Position numbers and translations under genes: made by a program | The notes under the pieces: model-generated | Told to the model about the DNA's origin: nothing | Database searches by the model: none | Seen by the model: the letters and a program-made list of their open reading frames with translations, nothing else | Part shown: one piece after another, positions 39,211 through 52,455 of the stretch | Layout of the letters: each line of letters opens with the position of its first letter | Numbering within the stretch: the stretch's first letter is position 1 | Assembly: GCF_002332255.1 (NCBI RefSeq) | Contig: NZ_NRGW01000001.1 | Coordinates: 372,001-436,000 of the forward strand | Length of the DNA: 64,000 nucleotides | From: Halomonas sp. JB37 | GTDB lineage: Bacteria > Pseudomonadota > Gammaproteobacteria > Pseudomonadales > Halomonadaceae | Reading direction: 5' to 3'

Positions 39211-39882
39211 GTGGACGTCAATTTTCAGTTTGATTGGTCGGCAGCGTTTGGATCTATTCCATACCTGCTACCTGGCATTCCCTGGACGTTACTTATTTCA
39301 TTTGGCGGCCTGGCAATTGGTTTTTTTATCGGCATTTTCTTTGGCCTGCTGCGGCTGAGCCGCCTGCGCTGGCTACGTTGGCCGGCTATTTTTTACGTTG
39401 AGGTGTTTCGCGGCACGCCTATCCTTGTCCAGGTACTGTTCATTTTTTATGGTTTACCACAGCTGTTGGGTAGCCCTATTAATGCGCTTGTTGCGGGTAT
39501 TGCTGCCATTGCCGTTAACTCTGGCGCCTATATTTCTGAGATTGTCCGCGGCGGCGTTCAATCGATTGAGCGTGGCCAGCGGGAGGCGTCGCTATCACTG
39601 GGCCTTTCCCGTACCCAAGCCTTTCGCTATGTGATTTGGCCCCAAGCTTTCCGCCGGATGATTCCATCACTTGGTAATCAAGGCATTATCAGTATTAAAG
39701 ACACGTCGCTGTTTTCAGTGATTGGCGTTGGCGAACTGGTACGTCAGGGACAAATCTACATTTCCACTACGTTCACCGCCCTTGAGGTCTACTTCATGGT
39801 CGCACTGATGTATTTAGCGATCACCTGGACCCTTTCAATCTTACTACGCCAGCTTGAGCGTAGAGGTCTGGCCGGACAATAA
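39211..39882 (+). CDS. Polar amino-acid ABC transporter permease
   Basis: 223 residues, GTG start with CAGGAG eight bases upstream. Several membrane segments, with the HisMQ-type coupling motif [24 protein letters not shown] and [32 protein letters not shown] is characteristic of GlnP-like permeases. One permease gene only, so it probably works as a homodimer. Confidence 0.92.
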   Translation: MDVNFQFDWSAAFGSIPYLLPGIPWTLLISFGGLAIGFFIGIFFGLLRLSRLRWLRWPAIFYVEVFRGTPILVQVLFIFYGLPQLLGSPINALVAGIAAIAVNSGAYISEIVRGGVQSIERGQREASLSLGLSRTQAFRYVIWPQAFRRMIPSLGNQGIISIKDTSLFSVIGVGELVRQGQIYISTTFTALEVYFMVALMYLAITWTLSILLRQLERRGLAGQ

Positions 39883-39893
39883 GGACACGCACA

Positions 39894-40664
39894 ATGAGCG
39901 AAACATTGAACAACACAACGCAGCCAATTGTGCGTATGCAGAAGCTCAATAAACATTTTGGCAGCCTGCACGTACTCAACAACATTGATCTCGACATTAT
40001 TCCTGGTGAAGTGGTCGTGATTATTGGTGCCAGCGGTTCAGGTAAATCGACCCTGATTCGCTGTATCAACGGTCTTGAGGAGTTTCAGGCAGGCAGTCTT
40101 ACTGTTGATAACAACGAACTCTTGCCCAATGGAAAAAGCACCAGAGCGTTACAAACCATTCGTACTGAAGTCGGTATGGTGTTTCAGCAGTTCAACCTCT
40201 TTCCCCACCTCAGCGTACAAGACAACGTTACGTTAGCACCGATGAAAGTACGCGGCGCTAGCCGCGCTGATGCTGTTATCAGTGCCAAACGTCTGCTTGA
40301 CCGTGTAGGTATTGCAGATCAGGCCGATAAGTACCCAAGCCAGCTCTCTGGCGGCCAGCAGCAGCGTGTCGCACTGGCACGTGCCTTGGCCATGGAACCG
40401 CGGCTAATGCTGTTTGACGAGCCTACATCGGCACTTGACCCCGAAATGATTGGTGAAGTGTTGGACGCTATGCGTGAACTCGCTAAAGAAGGGATGACGA
40501 TGGTAATAGTCACCCATGAAATGGGCTTTGCCCGAGAAGTCGCAGATCGCGTTATTTTTATCCATAAGGGTGAAATTGCAGAGCAGGGACCGCCTGAAAA
40601 GCTGTTTGATACGCCTCAACATGAGCGCACTCAATCCTTCCTTGCACGAGTGTTAAAACACTAG
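39894..40664 (+). CDS. Polar amino-acid ABC transporter ATP-binding protein
   Basis: 256 residues, GlnQ-like. Walker [12 protein letters not shown]-loop [15 protein letters not shown] signature [17 protein letters not shown], Walker [15 protein letters not shown] and the switch histidine in [15 protein letters not shown]. 11 bases after the permease gene. A terminator follows at 40739. Confidence 0.95.
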   Translation: MSETLNNTTQPIVRMQKLNKHFGSLHVLNNIDLDIIPGEVVVIIGASGSGKSTLIRCINGLEEFQAGSLTVDNNELLPNGKSTRALQTIRTEVGMVFQQFNLFPHLSVQDNVTLAPMKVRGASRADAVISAKRLLDRVGIADQADKYPSQLSGGQQQRVALARALAMEPRLMLFDEPTSALDPEMIGEVLDAMRELAKEGMTMVIVTHEMGFAREVADRVIFIHKGEIAEQGPPEKLFDTPQHERTQSFLARVLKH

Positions 40665-40738
40665 ATCGAATCGATATTTTCAGCGCTAATTCGACATTAA
40701 TGACGTCTTAAACGGTCGCTAAATTGCTTTTTTTACCC

Positions 40739-40765
40739 GCCTGTCCTCGTGACAGGCTTTTTTTT
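40739..40765 (+). terminator. Terminator of the amino-acid ABC operon
   Basis: 7-bp stem GCCTGTC / GACAGGC, 5-base loop, followed by eight T (40758-40765). Confidence 0.9.
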
Positions 40766-40768
40766 GCC

Positions 40769-41256
40769 TGTGGATAAGGTTTTTTTTCGTTTATCCACTT
40801 CTCGTCTATCAGGCCTGCCATAGGGATCTCTTAGCATTTGTTAACAGGCATGTACTGGATGTTCACAGGTGCGGTAACAACCAAGGTATAGGCCGGTGGA
40901 TAAGCCGTGTAGAATTGGTGCTGTGGATAAAGGGGTATTTCATCCACAGGAGTAACACCGCTTCTGCCCAGGCAATACGCTGTTCAAACATGTAGAAGTC
41001 AACAATGTAATCTATTGAAAAATAAATGAATTAGTTGCTTATGCACAGAAATTGTCCACACTAATAATTACTACATTTACAGAACTTCTCTTATCTTATT
41101 TTTATATTGTTATTAATAAAGGCTATTCAAATTGAAGGGGTGTGGAAAAACCTGACGGTTACCCACAGGGGGTTTATACTTGCCGGCGTATTGAACTAGG
41201 GTGCATAAGCACTGGCTCACATCATCCGTGCCCAACGGCACAAGACGAGGTGTCTC
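40769..41256. other. Candidate oriC upstream of mnmG (DnaA boxes and AT-rich DUE)
   Basis: 488 gene-free bp. Perfect DnaA boxes at 40769 and 40922 (both TGTGGATAA, i.e. TTATCCACA on the minus strand). Single-mismatch boxes at 40791, 40895, 40940, 41039 (TTATGCACA), 41052 (TTGTCCACA), 41141 and 41159. A very AT-rich run covers about 41000-41130 and could be the unwinding element. Position next to mnmG (gidA) matches the E. coli-type oriC. Only one GATC occurs in it, unlike the Dam-rich E. coli origin. Function inferred. Confidence 0.75.
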
Positions 41257-43161
41257 TTGAATTATCCCGACCGCTTTGACGTGATTGTCATCGGCGGTGG
41301 CCATGCGGGGACTGAAGCCGCACTGGCCTCTGCTCGTATGGGCTGTCAGACCCTGCTGCTCACTCACAACATCGAAACACTGGGCCAAATGTCGTGTAAT
41401 CCTGCGATCGGTGGCATTGGCAAAAGCCATTTGGTGAAAGAAATCGATGCTATGGGCGGCGCTATGGGGCTTGCCACGGACTTAGGTGGCATCCAGTTTC
41501 GCGTGTTAAATGCACGCAAAGGGCCTGCCGTTAGAGCCACTCGGGCTCAGGCAGACCGCATTCGTTACAAATCAGCTATTCGTGGGATGTTGGAAAACCA
41601 GCCTAATTTGACGCTTTTCCAGCAGGCGGCCGGTGACTTAATCGTCGAAAATGACACCGTGCGTGGCGTTGTAACCGAGACTGGTATTCGTTTTCATGCT
41701 CAAAGCGTTGTGCTGTGTACCGGCACATTTTTGGGTGGTGTGATTCATATAGGCTTGGATCAAAGCAAGGGCGGCCGCGCAGGTGACCCGCCTTCCAACG
41801 CTCTCGCCGAGCGGTTAAGGGCACTGCCGTTTCGGGTTGATCGTTTAAAAACCGGTACCCCCCCGCGCATTGATGCTAAAACGGTTGATTTTTCACAGCT
41901 GGAAGAACAGCCAGGCGATACACCAACGCCAGTGATGTCCTATCTTGGCTCGCGGGAAATGCACCCTCAGCAAGTCAGCTGTCACATTGCCCACACCAAC
42001 CAGCAGACTCACGACCTGATCCTGGCTAACCTTGATCGATCACCCATGTATTCTGGTGTGATTGAAGGCGTTGGCCCGCGCTACTGCCCATCAATTGAAG
42101 ATAAAGTCCATCGGTTTGCCGACAAGTCGAGCCATCAAGTGTTTATCGAGCCTGAAGGCTTGGACACTCATGAGCTCTATCCCAATGGGATCTCGACCTC
42201 GCTGCCCTTTGACGTGCAGATTCAAGTTGTGCGCTCTATCAAAGGCTTGGAAAACGCACATATCACGCGGCCTGGTTATGCCATTGAGTATGATTTCTTT
42301 GATCCACGAGATTTAAAACACTCGCTGGAAACTAAATTTATCCACAGCCTGTTCTTCGCTGGCCAAATCAATGGCACAACGGGCTATGAAGAAGCCGCCG
42401 CCCAGGGGTTGCTAGCCGGCTTGAACGCTGCACGTCGCGCACAAGAGTTGGATGCATGGTACCCCCGCCGCGATGAAGCTTATCTTGGCGTATTGGTCGA
42501 TGATCTAATCACGATGGGCACCAAGGAGCCCTATCGCATGTTTACCTCGCGAGCGGAGTATCGCTTACTGCTGCGAGAAGACAACGCTGATTTACGCCTT
42601 ACTCCAGCAGGCCGTGAGCTTGGTTTGGTTAATGACGCCCGCTGGTCGGCGTTTAGTCAAAAGCGTGAAGCAATCGAGCAAGAAAACGCACGTCTGAAAA
42701 CCGTTTGGATTCAACCGGGAAGCTTAGCTGCTGAGAAAGTGGCTGAAAAAACCGGCGCGCCTCTATCACGAGAATACTGCTTGAGTGATTTGCTTAAACG
42801 CCCTGAACTCAACTATAGCGACTTGGCCCAGTTACCCGGACTTGAAGACACGCTTACCACTGATGAAGCGGTTGCTGAGCAGGTACAAATTCAGGCCAAG
42901 TATCAAGGCTATATTCATCGGCAACAGGATGAGATTGATAAACTCAAACGCCATGAAGCGACGCCTTTGCCTGCTGAGTTGGATTATTTAAAGATAGAAG
43001 GTTTATCTAACGAAATCCGTCAAAAGCTTGCTGACGCTAGGCCAGAAACATTGGCCCATGCGGCGCGTATTTCAGGCGTTACTCCAGCGGCCGTTTCTAT
43101 TTTGCTGGTACATCTGAAAAAACGCCGACTGGTAGCGGCTGCCGACGTGGTTAACGGATGA
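41257..43161 (+). CDS. mnmG: tRNA uridine-5-carboxymethylaminomethyl modification enzyme MnmG
   Basis: 634 residues; TTG start with GAGGTG upstream. FAD-binding [21 protein letters not shown], then the segments [15 protein letters not shown] and [19 protein letters not shown], all diagnostic. The C terminus ends in the helical MnmE-binding domain. It forms the MnmEG complex that modifies U34 of several tRNAs. Begins the mnmG-rsmG-parA-parB block, overlapping rsmG by 4 bases. Confidence 0.97.
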   Translation: MNYPDRFDVIVIGGGHAGTEAALASARMGCQTLLLTHNIETLGQMSCNPAIGGIGKSHLVKEIDAMGGAMGLATDLGGIQFRVLNARKGPAVRATRAQADRIRYKSAIRGMLENQPNLTLFQQAAGDLIVENDTVRGVVTETGIRFHAQSVVLCTGTFLGGVIHIGLDQSKGGRAGDPPSNALAERLRALPFRVDRLKTGTPPRIDAKTVDFSQLEEQPGDTPTPVMSYLGSREMHPQQVSCHIAHTNQQTHDLILANLDRSPMYSGVIEGVGPRYCPSIEDKVHRFADKSSHQVFIEPEGLDTHELYPNGISTSLPFDVQIQVVRSIKGLENAHITRPGYAIEYDFFDPRDLKHSLETKFIHSLFFAGQINGTTGYEEAAAQGLLAGLNAARRAQELDAWYPRRDEAYLGVLVDDLITMGTKEPYRMFTSRAEYRLLLREDNADLRLTPAGRELGLVNDARWSAFSQKREAIEQENARLKTVWIQPGSLAAEKVAEKTGAPLSREYCLSDLLKRPELNYSDLAQLPGLEDTLTTDEAVAEQVQIQAKYQGYIHRQQDEIDKLKRHEATPLPAELDYLKIEGLSNEIRQKLADARPETLAHAARISGVTPAAVSILLVHLKKRRLVAAADVVNG

Positions 43162-43823
43162 ATTCGCTAACGGTGTTATTAAAAAGCTTACCCGCAAGCG
43201 TTGCGCTACGTTTAGATAAAGGTCTTCACCAACTGGCGATTAATGTCAGCCAGCATCAACGCGAACAGCTGCTAGGGTTTCTCGCGCTGTTGCACAAGTG
43301 GAACCGGGCTTATAACCTCACAGCGGTGCGTGATTTAGATGAAATGGTGTCGCGCCACGTGCTGGATAGCGCAGTGGTATTGCCCTATGTGCACGGGCCG
43401 CGTTTACTCGACGTTGGCGCAGGGCCCGGATTACCTGGAATAGTGTTGGCCATTTTGAATCCTGAGCTAGACGTCACGCTACTAGACAGCAACGGTAAAA
43501 AGGTGCGTTTTCAACGCCAAGCGGTCATGGAACTAGGGTTGAAAAACGTAACACCTGTCCAAGCACGCGTTGAACAGTTCGAAGCAGCTGCGTTTGATCA
43601 GGTAATCTCAAGGGCGTTTGCTAGCCTCGTTGATTTTGTCACGCTCACTCGTGAGCTGCCGGCCATTGATGGCCAGTGGTTAGCTATGAAAGGCCCGGGG
43701 GCGGATGATGAACTGCGTGATCTGCCCCATGGTATTAAATTACACGCGCGTCATCTGCTGGAAGTACCCTTTGAAGCGGCCCAGCGGCAGCTGTTGATTC
43801 TGACCCCAGAAGGAGTTGAGTAA
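43158..43823 (+). CDS. rsmG: 16S rRNA (guanine(527)-N7)-methyltransferase
   Basis: 221 residues. SAM-binding [17 protein letters not shown], upstream [13 protein letters not shown], and [15 protein letters not shown], all typical of RsmG (GidB). It methylates G527 of 16S rRNA. Its ATG overlaps the mnmG TGA, and its stop abuts the GTG of parA, so it is translationally tied to both. Confidence 0.96.
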   Translation: MNSLTVLLKSLPASVALRLDKGLHQLAINVSQHQREQLLGFLALLHKWNRAYNLTAVRDLDEMVSRHVLDSAVVLPYVHGPRLLDVGAGPGLPGIVLAILNPELDVTLLDSNGKKVRFQRQAVMELGLKNVTPVQARVEQFEAAAFDQVISRAFASLVDFVTLTRELPAIDGQWLAMKGPGADDELRDLPHGIKLHARHLLEVPFEAAQRQLLILTPEGVE

Positions 43824-44591
43824 GTGAGCCAGATCATTGCCCTGACCAACCAAAAAGGCGGCGTGGGCAAGACCACCTCGGCCGTTAATCTGGCGGCGAG
43901 TCTCGCAGCGCTCGATCGCCGCGTGCTATTGGTGGATCTTGATCCGCAAGGTCATGCCAGCATGGGTAGCGGCATCGACAAATACGAGCTTGATAAAAGT
44001 GTTCTTGATGTTTTGCTGGGTGAAGCTACCGCGGCTGAAACGATTGTCAAAAAGTTGCCGGTCAAGTACGACGTACTGCCGGGTAATGGCGATCTGACCG
44101 CCGCCGAAGTGGAATTATTAGATCGTGAGCAAAGTGAAAGCTGCCTGACAGCGGCGTTAGCATCGGTAGCGGATGAATACGATGTGGTGCTGATCGACTG
44201 CCCGCCGTCTTTGAACATGCTAACCGTCAATGCGTTAACGGCTTCTAACAGCGTGCTCATCCCTTTACAGTGCGAGTTTTACGCGCTTGAAGGGCTATCG
44301 GCACTGCTGGATACTGTTGAGCAAATCAAGCAAAACGTTAATCCTGATTTAGCCATTGCGGGCATTTTGCGTACCATGTACGACAAGCGCACTAGCTTAA
44401 CCCGCGAAGTCGACAAGCAGCTGCGCGATTACTTTGGTGATATGTTGTTTAAAACCACCATACCCCGCAATGTTAAAGTCGCCGAAGCACCGAGTCATGG
44501 TCTGCCGGTCACGCAATATGCCCGGTTCTCACGGGGGAGTCAGGCCTATCGTGTGCTGGCAAAAGAGATGATCCGTCGTCTTTCACTTTAA
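43824..44591 (+). CDS. parA: Chromosome partitioning ATPase ParA
   Basis: 255 residues; GTG start immediately after the rsmG stop, with GGAG upstream. Deviant Walker A KGGVGKTTSAVN at residues about 10-21, Walker A' in LLVDLDPQGHASMG and DVVLIDCPPSLNML. Chromosomal (Soj-type) ParA without an N-terminal HTH. It moves ParB-parS complexes, whose sites lie at 8327-13326. Confidence 0.96.
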   Translation: MSQIIALTNQKGGVGKTTSAVNLAASLAALDRRVLLVDLDPQGHASMGSGIDKYELDKSVLDVLLGEATAAETIVKKLPVKYDVLPGNGDLTAAEVELLDREQSESCLTAALASVADEYDVVLIDCPPSLNMLTVNALTASNSVLIPLQCEFYALEGLSALLDTVEQIKQNVNPDLAIAGILRTMYDKRTSLTREVDKQLRDYFGDMLFKTTIPRNVKVAEAPSHGLPVTQYARFSRGSQAYRVLAKEMIRRLSL

Positions 44592-44639
44592 ACAATACGC
44601 GCTGTAGTTATAGCTATCGTTATAAATGAGGGAAAGCGA

Positions 44640-45569
44640 ATGACGCGTAAACGCGCGCTAGGACGTGGCCTGGATGCCCTGATTGGTGCTGGTGCTCGTC
44701 GCCGTGACAGTCTAGAACTTGCCGGTAGCGGCACGCCGCTTGAGCTGACTAATACAGCGATTAGCGCTGCGACTGACGAGGTCGTTGAAGATCGACTTGA
44801 GCGTTTGCCATTAGCTCAGTTAACGCGGGGTAAATATCAGCCGCGTCGCGATATTCAGCCTGAAGCGTTAGAAGAGCTGGCCGATTCTATTCGTGCTCAG
44901 GGCGTTATGCAGCCTATCGTCGTACGTCCCATCGGCGTGGATCGTTACGAAATTATTGCCGGTGAACGTCGCTGGCGCGCCTCTCAGCTGGCTGAATTGG
45001 ACGTTATTCCTGCGGTTATTCGCGAAGTCAGCGATGAAGTCGCACTAGCGCTGGCGTTAATTGAAAACATTCAGCGTGAAAATCTCAATGCCATTGAAGA
45101 AGCCATGGCACTTAAACGTCTGGGCGAAGAGTTTGAGCTTACCCAACAGCAAATTGCCGATGCCGTGGGTAAATCACGCACCCAGGTAGCTAATTTACTG
45201 CGTTTATTGGCATTAGACCCTGAAGTACAAACGCTCTTGGAGCGCGGCGATCTTGATATGGGCCATGCACGCGCTTTGCTGACGTTAAGCAGTTCACAGC
45301 AGCGGCAAGTTGCCCACGAAGTGGTCAATAACGACATGACCGTGCGAGCAACCGAAGCGTTGGTGAAAAAAGTACAAACAAGCCAAACCTCTCTTCAAAC
45401 GCCTAGTCGGACAATTAAGCAGCCCGATGTAGCCAAGCTTGAAACGCATTTAGGTGAATTACTCGGTGCGGCTGTTTCCATTAATCATGGTCAAAAGGGC
45501 AAGGGTAAGCTGACTATTCGCTATACCAGCCTTGAAGAACTAGACGGTATTTTAATGCATATTAAATAG
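44640..45569 (+). CDS. parB: Chromosome partitioning protein ParB
   Basis: 309 residues. N-terminal KRALGRGLDALIG (ParA contact), the CTP-binding/N domain with QPRRDIQPEALEELADSI, then GERRWRASQLA, and the HTH region TQQQIADAVGKSRTQVANLLRLL; a C-terminal dimerisation domain follows. It loads at parS (8327, 10141, 12681, 13311). 48 bp after parA, GAGGGAAAG before the ATG. Confidence 0.96.
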   Translation: MTRKRALGRGLDALIGAGARRRDSLELAGSGTPLELTNTAISAATDEVVEDRLERLPLAQLTRGKYQPRRDIQPEALEELADSIRAQGVMQPIVVRPIGVDRYEIIAGERRWRASQLAELDVIPAVIREVSDEVALALALIENIQRENLNAIEEAMALKRLGEEFELTQQQIADAVGKSRTQVANLLRLLALDPEVQTLLERGDLDMGHARALLTLSSSQQRQVAHEVVNNDMTVRATEALVKKVQTSQTSLQTPSRTIKQPDVAKLETHLGELLGAAVSINHGQKGKGKLTIRYTSLEELDGILMHIK

Positions 45570-45659
45570 CAGGCTACGCAATATTGCCTAAGAAGAGGGC
45601 ATGTTTTAACCATTTGGTCGAAAATCGACCCCTAAACGGGCAAAATCAACGCTACTCGG

Positions 45660-45688
45660 TTGAAGGTGTGATAGCGCTTCCCTATAAT
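45660..45688 (+). promoter_or_regulatory. Predicted sigma-70 promoter of the atp operon
   Basis: -35 TTGAAG (45660-45665), a 17-bp spacer, and a consensus -10 TATAAT (45683-45688), about 95 bp ahead of the atpI start. Nothing else is recognisable in the 214-bp parB-atpI gap except a short GGTCGA/TCGACC hairpin at 45616-45630. Confidence 0.75.
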
Positions 45689-45783
45689 CGCGCAAGATTT
45701 GTGCAGGTTGTCTGTGTTTGTCGAAGAATACGCTCTTTGAAGCCTGTCGATTTTTTTAAAGAGCTGGGTGTTTGTCCAGAGCT

Positions 45784-46200
45784 ATGCAGAAAACCATGCA
45801 GAGAGCTATGCAGCGATACGAAACCCAGCGACGCAGAACCTATATTGTTCGCCTAACCATCACACAATTAATCATTACGTTAATCGGGATGATGGCTGGC
45901 TATTTTTTGGCACAAATGCCAGGTGCGCTATCGGTGTTACTCGGTGCCTTAGTGGCATTACTACCACACGCTTTTTTCATAAAGCGTATGGGAGTTTTGA
46001 GGTCTAATCGCCCCTCGCAGGCAGCGATGCGCCTATTTCGTGCCGAAGCAGGTAAGTTTGGTTTGACGGTGGCACTGTTTGTTGCAGTGTTCGTAGTAGC
46101 GCCCCCCTCAAACCCCGCTTTCTTTTTTTATGCTTATGTGGCGGTTGTTCTAACGCATTGGTTCACGCCTTGGTTAATGCCAAAAAACGCTAATGCTTAG
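45784..46200 (+). CDS. atpI: ATP synthase subunit I
   Basis: About 138 residues from ATG 45784; an in-frame TTG at 45772 would add four residues. Four hydrophobic segments (about 26-44, 48-66, 88-104, 110-130). AtpI proteins assist assembly of the c-ring and are poorly conserved; identity rests on length, topology and first position in the atp operon. The N terminus contains a duplicated AGAGCTATGCAG in DNA. Confidence 0.85.
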   Translation: MQKTMQRAMQRYETQRRRTYIVRLTITQLIITLIGMMAGYFLAQMPGALSVLLGALVALLPHAFFIKRMGVLRSNRPSQAAMRLFRAEAGKFGLTVALFVAVFVVAPPSNPAFFFYAYVAVVLTHWFTPWLMPKNANA

Positions 46201-46220
46201 AAAATCGCACAACTGATTGA

Positions 46221-47060
<840 letters not shown>

Positions 47061-47118
47061 TCCGAGCAATGCTTGCAACACATTAACCCTTAACCTCAAC
47101 CCTCGACCTTTAACTTGA

Positions 47119-47364
<246 letters not shown>

Positions 47365-47375
47365 TGACAGCTCAG

Positions 47376-47399
47376 CCGAGCGCTAAACGCTCGGTTTTG
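47376..47399 (+). terminator. Intra-operon hairpin after atpE
   Basis: 7-bp stem CCGAGCG / CGCTCGG with a 5-base loop followed by TTTTGTTT. It would allow partial termination, or protect the mRNA 3' end, after the gene for the multi-copy c subunit. Confidence 0.65.
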
Positions 47400-47440
47400 T
47401 TTCACTCCGGTCGCCACGAACTTGTCAGAGGTACATTCCT

Positions 47441-47911
47441 GTGAATATCAACATGACGCTAATCGGGCAGACGATCGCCTTCGCGATCTTTGTCTGGTTT
47501 TGCACAAAGTATGTGTGGCCTCCGATCAGCAATGCGCTTCACGAGCGTCAGAAAAAAATTGCTGATGGCTTAGATGCAGCTAGCCGTGCTAACCGTGACC
47601 TTGAGCTTGCTCAAGAGCGGGCGGAACAGATGCTGCGTGAAAGCAAGGAGCAAGCTTCTCAAATTCTTGAGCAGACCAATAAGCGTTCTGCCCAGATGAT
47701 TGAAGAAGCCCGCGAACAGGCACGCGCTGAAGGCCAACGCCTAGTAGCGAGTGCACGATCCGAAATTGAGCAAGAAGTGAATCGCGCTAAAGATGAACTT
47801 CGTGCCCAGGTTTCTTATCTAGCCGTATTGGGTGCCGAGCGTGTTCTTGAAGCGTCGGTCGACGAACAAGCCCATCGCAAGTTACTCGATGAGCTTGCTG
47901 CTGAACTGTAA
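47441..47911 (+). CDS. atpF: F1Fo ATP synthase subunit b
   Basis: 156 residues, GTG start with AGAGGT upstream. One N-terminal membrane helix (about 5-24, [22 protein letters not shown]) and a long charged coiled coil forming the peripheral stalk. Confidence 0.96.
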   Translation: MNINMTLIGQTIAFAIFVWFCTKYVWPPISNALHERQKKIADGLDAASRANRDLELAQERAEQMLRESKEQASQILEQTNKRSAQMIEEAREQARAEGQRLVASARSEIEQEVNRAKDELRAQVSYLAVLGAERVLEASVDEQAHRKLLDELAAEL

Positions 47912-47922
47912 GGAGGTGAATC

Positions 47923-48459
47923 ATGGCGGAATTACTTACCGTCGCTCGTCCTTACGCTAAGGCAGCGTTTGAATACGCGCGTGATAATGAGGCGCTTGAT
48001 AGCTGGTCACAAGCGCTGAGTTTCTTAAGTTTTGCGGTAGCCGACGACGTTGTTCGCCATCGTTTAAGCAGTCCAAAACTAGACAGCGACCAGAAAGTGT
48101 CGCTGCTGGTTGAGCTAATTCCAGATCAGCAGGATGAAGCTTTACAGCGTTTTTTGACTGTTTTAGTAGACCAAGGTCGTTTAATGGCGCTGAAGTCAAT
48201 CGCTGACCAGTTCGAGCACCTGCGTGCTGAACACGAACAGCGTATTGAAGTAAGCGTCACGTCTGCTTACACGTTAAATAGCAAGCAGCAAACGAAGCTA
48301 GCGAACGCGCTTAAGAAACGTCTAAATCGCGAAATCTCTATTACTACTCAGGTGGACAAGTCGCTTATTGGCGGTGTCATCCTGCGTGCTGGCGACACCG
48401 TCATTGACGGGTCAGTGCGTGGTCGATTGAACCGCCTTTCCGAAGCGCTAACCGCTTGA
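47923..48459 (+). CDS. atpH: F1Fo ATP synthase subunit delta
   Basis: 178 residues. [15 protein letters not shown] at the N terminus and [29 protein letters not shown] at the C terminus identify delta, which joins F1 to the b dimer. AAGGAGG sits just before the ATG. Confidence 0.96.
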   Translation: MAELLTVARPYAKAAFEYARDNEALDSWSQALSFLSFAVADDVVRHRLSSPKLDSDQKVSLLVELIPDQQDEALQRFLTVLVDQGRLMALKSIADQFEHLRAEHEQRIEVSVTSAYTLNSKQQTKLANALKKRLNREISITTQVDKSLIGGVILRAGDTVIDGSVRGRLNRLSEALTA

Positions 48460-48475
48460 GTCTGAGGGACATGGC

Positions 48476-50020
48476 ATGCAGCAACTGAATCCTTCCGAGA
48501 TCAGCGACATCATCAAGCAGCGAATTGAGAAGCTTGACGTCGCATCCGAAGCCCATAACCAGGGCACCATCGTCACTGTTTCCGACGGTATCGTGAAAAT
48601 TCACGGCCTCGAAGACGCGATGTTCGGTGAAATGATTGAATTCCCCAACGGCATCTTTGGCATGGTACTTAACCTGGAGCGTGACTCCGTAGGTGCCGTG
48701 ATATTGGGTGACTACCTGCAGCTTGAAGAGGGCATGACCGCCAAGTGTACCGGTCGTATTCTCGAAGTGCCGGTAGGCCCTGAGCTGATTGGTCGTGTTG
48801 TCGATGCGCTGGGTAACCCCATCGATGGCAAAGGCGACATTAACGCCAAAATGACGGATGCCGTTGAAAAAGTGGCGCCAGGCGTTATCACTCGCCAGTC
48901 TGTTGATGAGCCGATTCAAACCGGTCTTAAATCAATCGATGCCATGGTACCGATTGGCCGTGGTCAGCGTGAGCTGATCATCGGTGACCGTCAGATTGGT
49001 AAGTCTGCCATTGCTATTGATGCGATCATCAACCAAAAAGGCAAGGGCGTGACCTGCGTCTACGTCGCCATTGGTCAGAAGCAATCGACTATTGCCAACG
49101 TTGTGCGCAAGCTTGAAGAGCATGGCGCTATGGAACACACCATCGTTGTGGCCGCCGGCGCTGCCGACCCGGCTCCGATGCAGTTTCTGGCGCCTTACTC
49201 TGGCTGCACCATGGGCGAATACTTCCGCGATCGCGGCGAGAACTCGCTGATTGTGTATGACGATCTTTCTAAGCAGGCCGTCGCTTACCGTCAGGTATCG
49301 CTGCTGCTGCGTCGTCCGCCCGGCCGTGAAGCTTATCCCGGTGACGTATTCTATCTTCACTCGCGTCTGCTAGAGCGTGCTGCGCGTGTTAATGCCGACT
49401 ACGTTGAGAAGTTCACCAACGGTGAAGTGAAAGGCAAAACCGGTTCTTTGACCGCGCTGCCTATCATCGAAACTCAGGGCGGTGACGTCTCTGCGTTCGT
49501 TCCGACCAACGTGATTTCAATCACCGATGGTCAGATCTTCCTGGAAACCAACCTGTTTAACTCCGGTATTCGTCCGGCGATTAACGCAGGTCTGTCGGTT
49601 TCTCGTGTAGGTGGTTCGGCACAAACGAAAATCATCAAGAAGCTGGGCGGTAGCGTACGTTTGGCGTTGGCGCAGTACCGTGAACTGGCGGCGTTCTCGC
49701 AGTTTGCCTCTGACCTTGATGAAGCCACGCGCAAGCAGCTTGAACACGGTCAACGTGTCACCGAGCTGATGAAGCAGAACCAGTACTCGCCGATGTCGGT
49801 AGCAGAAATGGCGCTCTCGCTGTATGCCGCCAACGAAGGTTATCTGGACGATGTTGAAGTAAGCAAAGTGTTGGACTTCGAGCGTGCGCTGCACGACTAC
49901 ATGAAGTCTGAGCACGGTGATCTACTCGACAAGATCAACCAGACCGGCGACTACAACGGTGAGATTCAAGACAGCTTGAAGTCGGGTCTCGAGAAGTTCA
50001 AGGCGACTCAGAGCTGGTAA
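48476..50020 (+). CDS. atpA: F1Fo ATP synthase subunit alpha
   Basis: 514 residues. N-terminal [21 protein letters not shown]-loop [15 protein letters not shown], and signature [17 protein letters not shown]. Non-catalytic nucleotide-binding subunit of the hexamer. Confidence 0.98.
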   Translation: MQQLNPSEISDIIKQRIEKLDVASEAHNQGTIVTVSDGIVKIHGLEDAMFGEMIEFPNGIFGMVLNLERDSVGAVILGDYLQLEEGMTAKCTGRILEVPVGPELIGRVVDALGNPIDGKGDINAKMTDAVEKVAPGVITRQSVDEPIQTGLKSIDAMVPIGRGQRELIIGDRQIGKSAIAIDAIINQKGKGVTCVYVAIGQKQSTIANVVRKLEEHGAMEHTIVVAAGAADPAPMQFLAPYSGCTMGEYFRDRGENSLIVYDDLSKQAVAYRQVSLLLRRPPGREAYPGDVFYLHSRLLERAARVNADYVEKFTNGEVKGKTGSLTALPIIETQGGDVSAFVPTNVISITDGQIFLETNLFNSGIRPAINAGLSVSRVGGSAQTKIIKKLGGSVRLALAQYRELAAFSQFASDLDEATRKQLEHGQRVTELMKQNQYSPMSVAEMALSLYAANEGYLDDVEVSKVLDFERALHDYMKSEHGDLLDKINQTGDYNGEIQDSLKSGLEKFKATQSW

Positions 50021-50027
50021 TGTCTGG

Positions 50028-50048
50028 CCCGCCCGTCAGGGCGGGTTT
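50028..50048 (+). terminator. Intra-operon hairpin after atpA
   Basis: 7-bp GC stem CCCGCCC / GGGCGGG with a 4-base loop followed by TTT. Short T tract, so attenuation or RNA stability is more likely than full termination. Confidence 0.55.
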
Positions 50049-50087
50049 GCATGCTTTCTGAGAGCCACGAACGAAAGGTAGATCGCT

Positions 50088-50975
50088 ATGGCAGCTGCAA
50101 AAGAGATACGCACCCAGATCGGGAGCATTAAAAATACGCAGAAGATCACCAGCGCCATGGAAATGGTGGCTGCATCGAAAATGCGTAAAGCGCAAGATCT
50201 GATGAGAGCTAGTCAGCCTTACGCTAGGCAGATCCGTAATGTGGTTGGCCACATTGCCGACGCGAACCCCGAATACCGGCACGACTATATGATCGAGCGT
50301 AGCGAGATTAAGCGCGTTGGTTATATCGTGGTATCTACGGATCGCGGTCTGTGCGGTGGCTTGAACCACAACCTTTTCAAAGCGCTTCTGAAAGAAGCCG
50401 CAGGTTGGAAAAAGCAGGGTGCTGAGCAAGATTTTTGTGCCCTTGGCGCTAAAGCCAGTACTTTTTTCCGTAATTATGGCGGCAACTTGGTGGCAGCGAA
50501 GAGCGGATTAGGTGAAAACCCGACCGTTGAAGGGTTGATTGGCAGCATTAAGGTCATGCTCGAAGCATACGATGAAGGACGTCTTGACCGTTTGTATGTG
50601 GTGCACAATGAATTTGTGAATACCATGACGCAAAAGCCGGTTGTTCGTCAGCTTCTTCCGCTGTCATCCGATATGGGTGCAGACGCTGAGCAAGACAATG
50701 AAAACGCCCGTCCCGGAAGCTGGGACTACCTGTATGAACCGGATGCCAAGGCGTTGCTTGATAGCCTATTGGTTCGTTTCATCGAATCGCAGGTGTATCA
50801 GGCGGTAGTGGAAAACGGGGCTTGTGAACAAGCGGCCCGGATGATCGCTATGAAAAGTGCCACTGACAACGCAGGCGACCTGATCGACGATTTGGAGATG
50901 GTTTATAACAAGGCCCGCCAGGCCGCCATCACGCAGGAAATTTCTGAGATCGTCGGCGGCGCTGCTGCCGTATAA
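50088..50975 (+). CDS. atpG: F1Fo ATP synthase subunit gamma
   Basis: 295 residues. Central rotor shaft: N terminus [20 protein letters not shown] and C terminus [43 protein letters not shown] is the conserved mid-region. Confidence 0.97.
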   Translation: MAAAKEIRTQIGSIKNTQKITSAMEMVAASKMRKAQDLMRASQPYARQIRNVVGHIADANPEYRHDYMIERSEIKRVGYIVVSTDRGLCGGLNHNLFKALLKEAAGWKKQGAEQDFCALGAKASTFFRNYGGNLVAAKSGLGENPTVEGLIGSIKVMLEAYDEGRLDRLYVVHNEFVNTMTQKPVVRQLLPLSSDMGADAEQDNENARPGSWDYLYEPDAKALLDSLLVRFIESQVYQAVVENGACEQAARMIAMKSATDNAGDLIDDLEMVYNKARQAAITQEISEIVGGAAAV

Positions 50976-51039
50976 CGCCTAGGGAGCACATTCTTATTAT
51001 GAAGGCTCCCGGCAGACAGGTTTCATTTGCAGGTTTTAG

Positions 51040-52431
<1,392 letters not shown>

Positions 52432-52455
52432 TCCCGTCCATTAGGGGGATTCGCT

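Noticed and set aside
45584..45856. 90-codon frame upstream of atpI
   Set aside because: It spans the predicted atp promoter and overlaps atpI; the protein has no recognisable feature.
48401..48919. Minus-strand frame of 172 codons over atpH/atpA
   Set aside because: Shadow of the highly conserved atpA reading frame, with no start signal.
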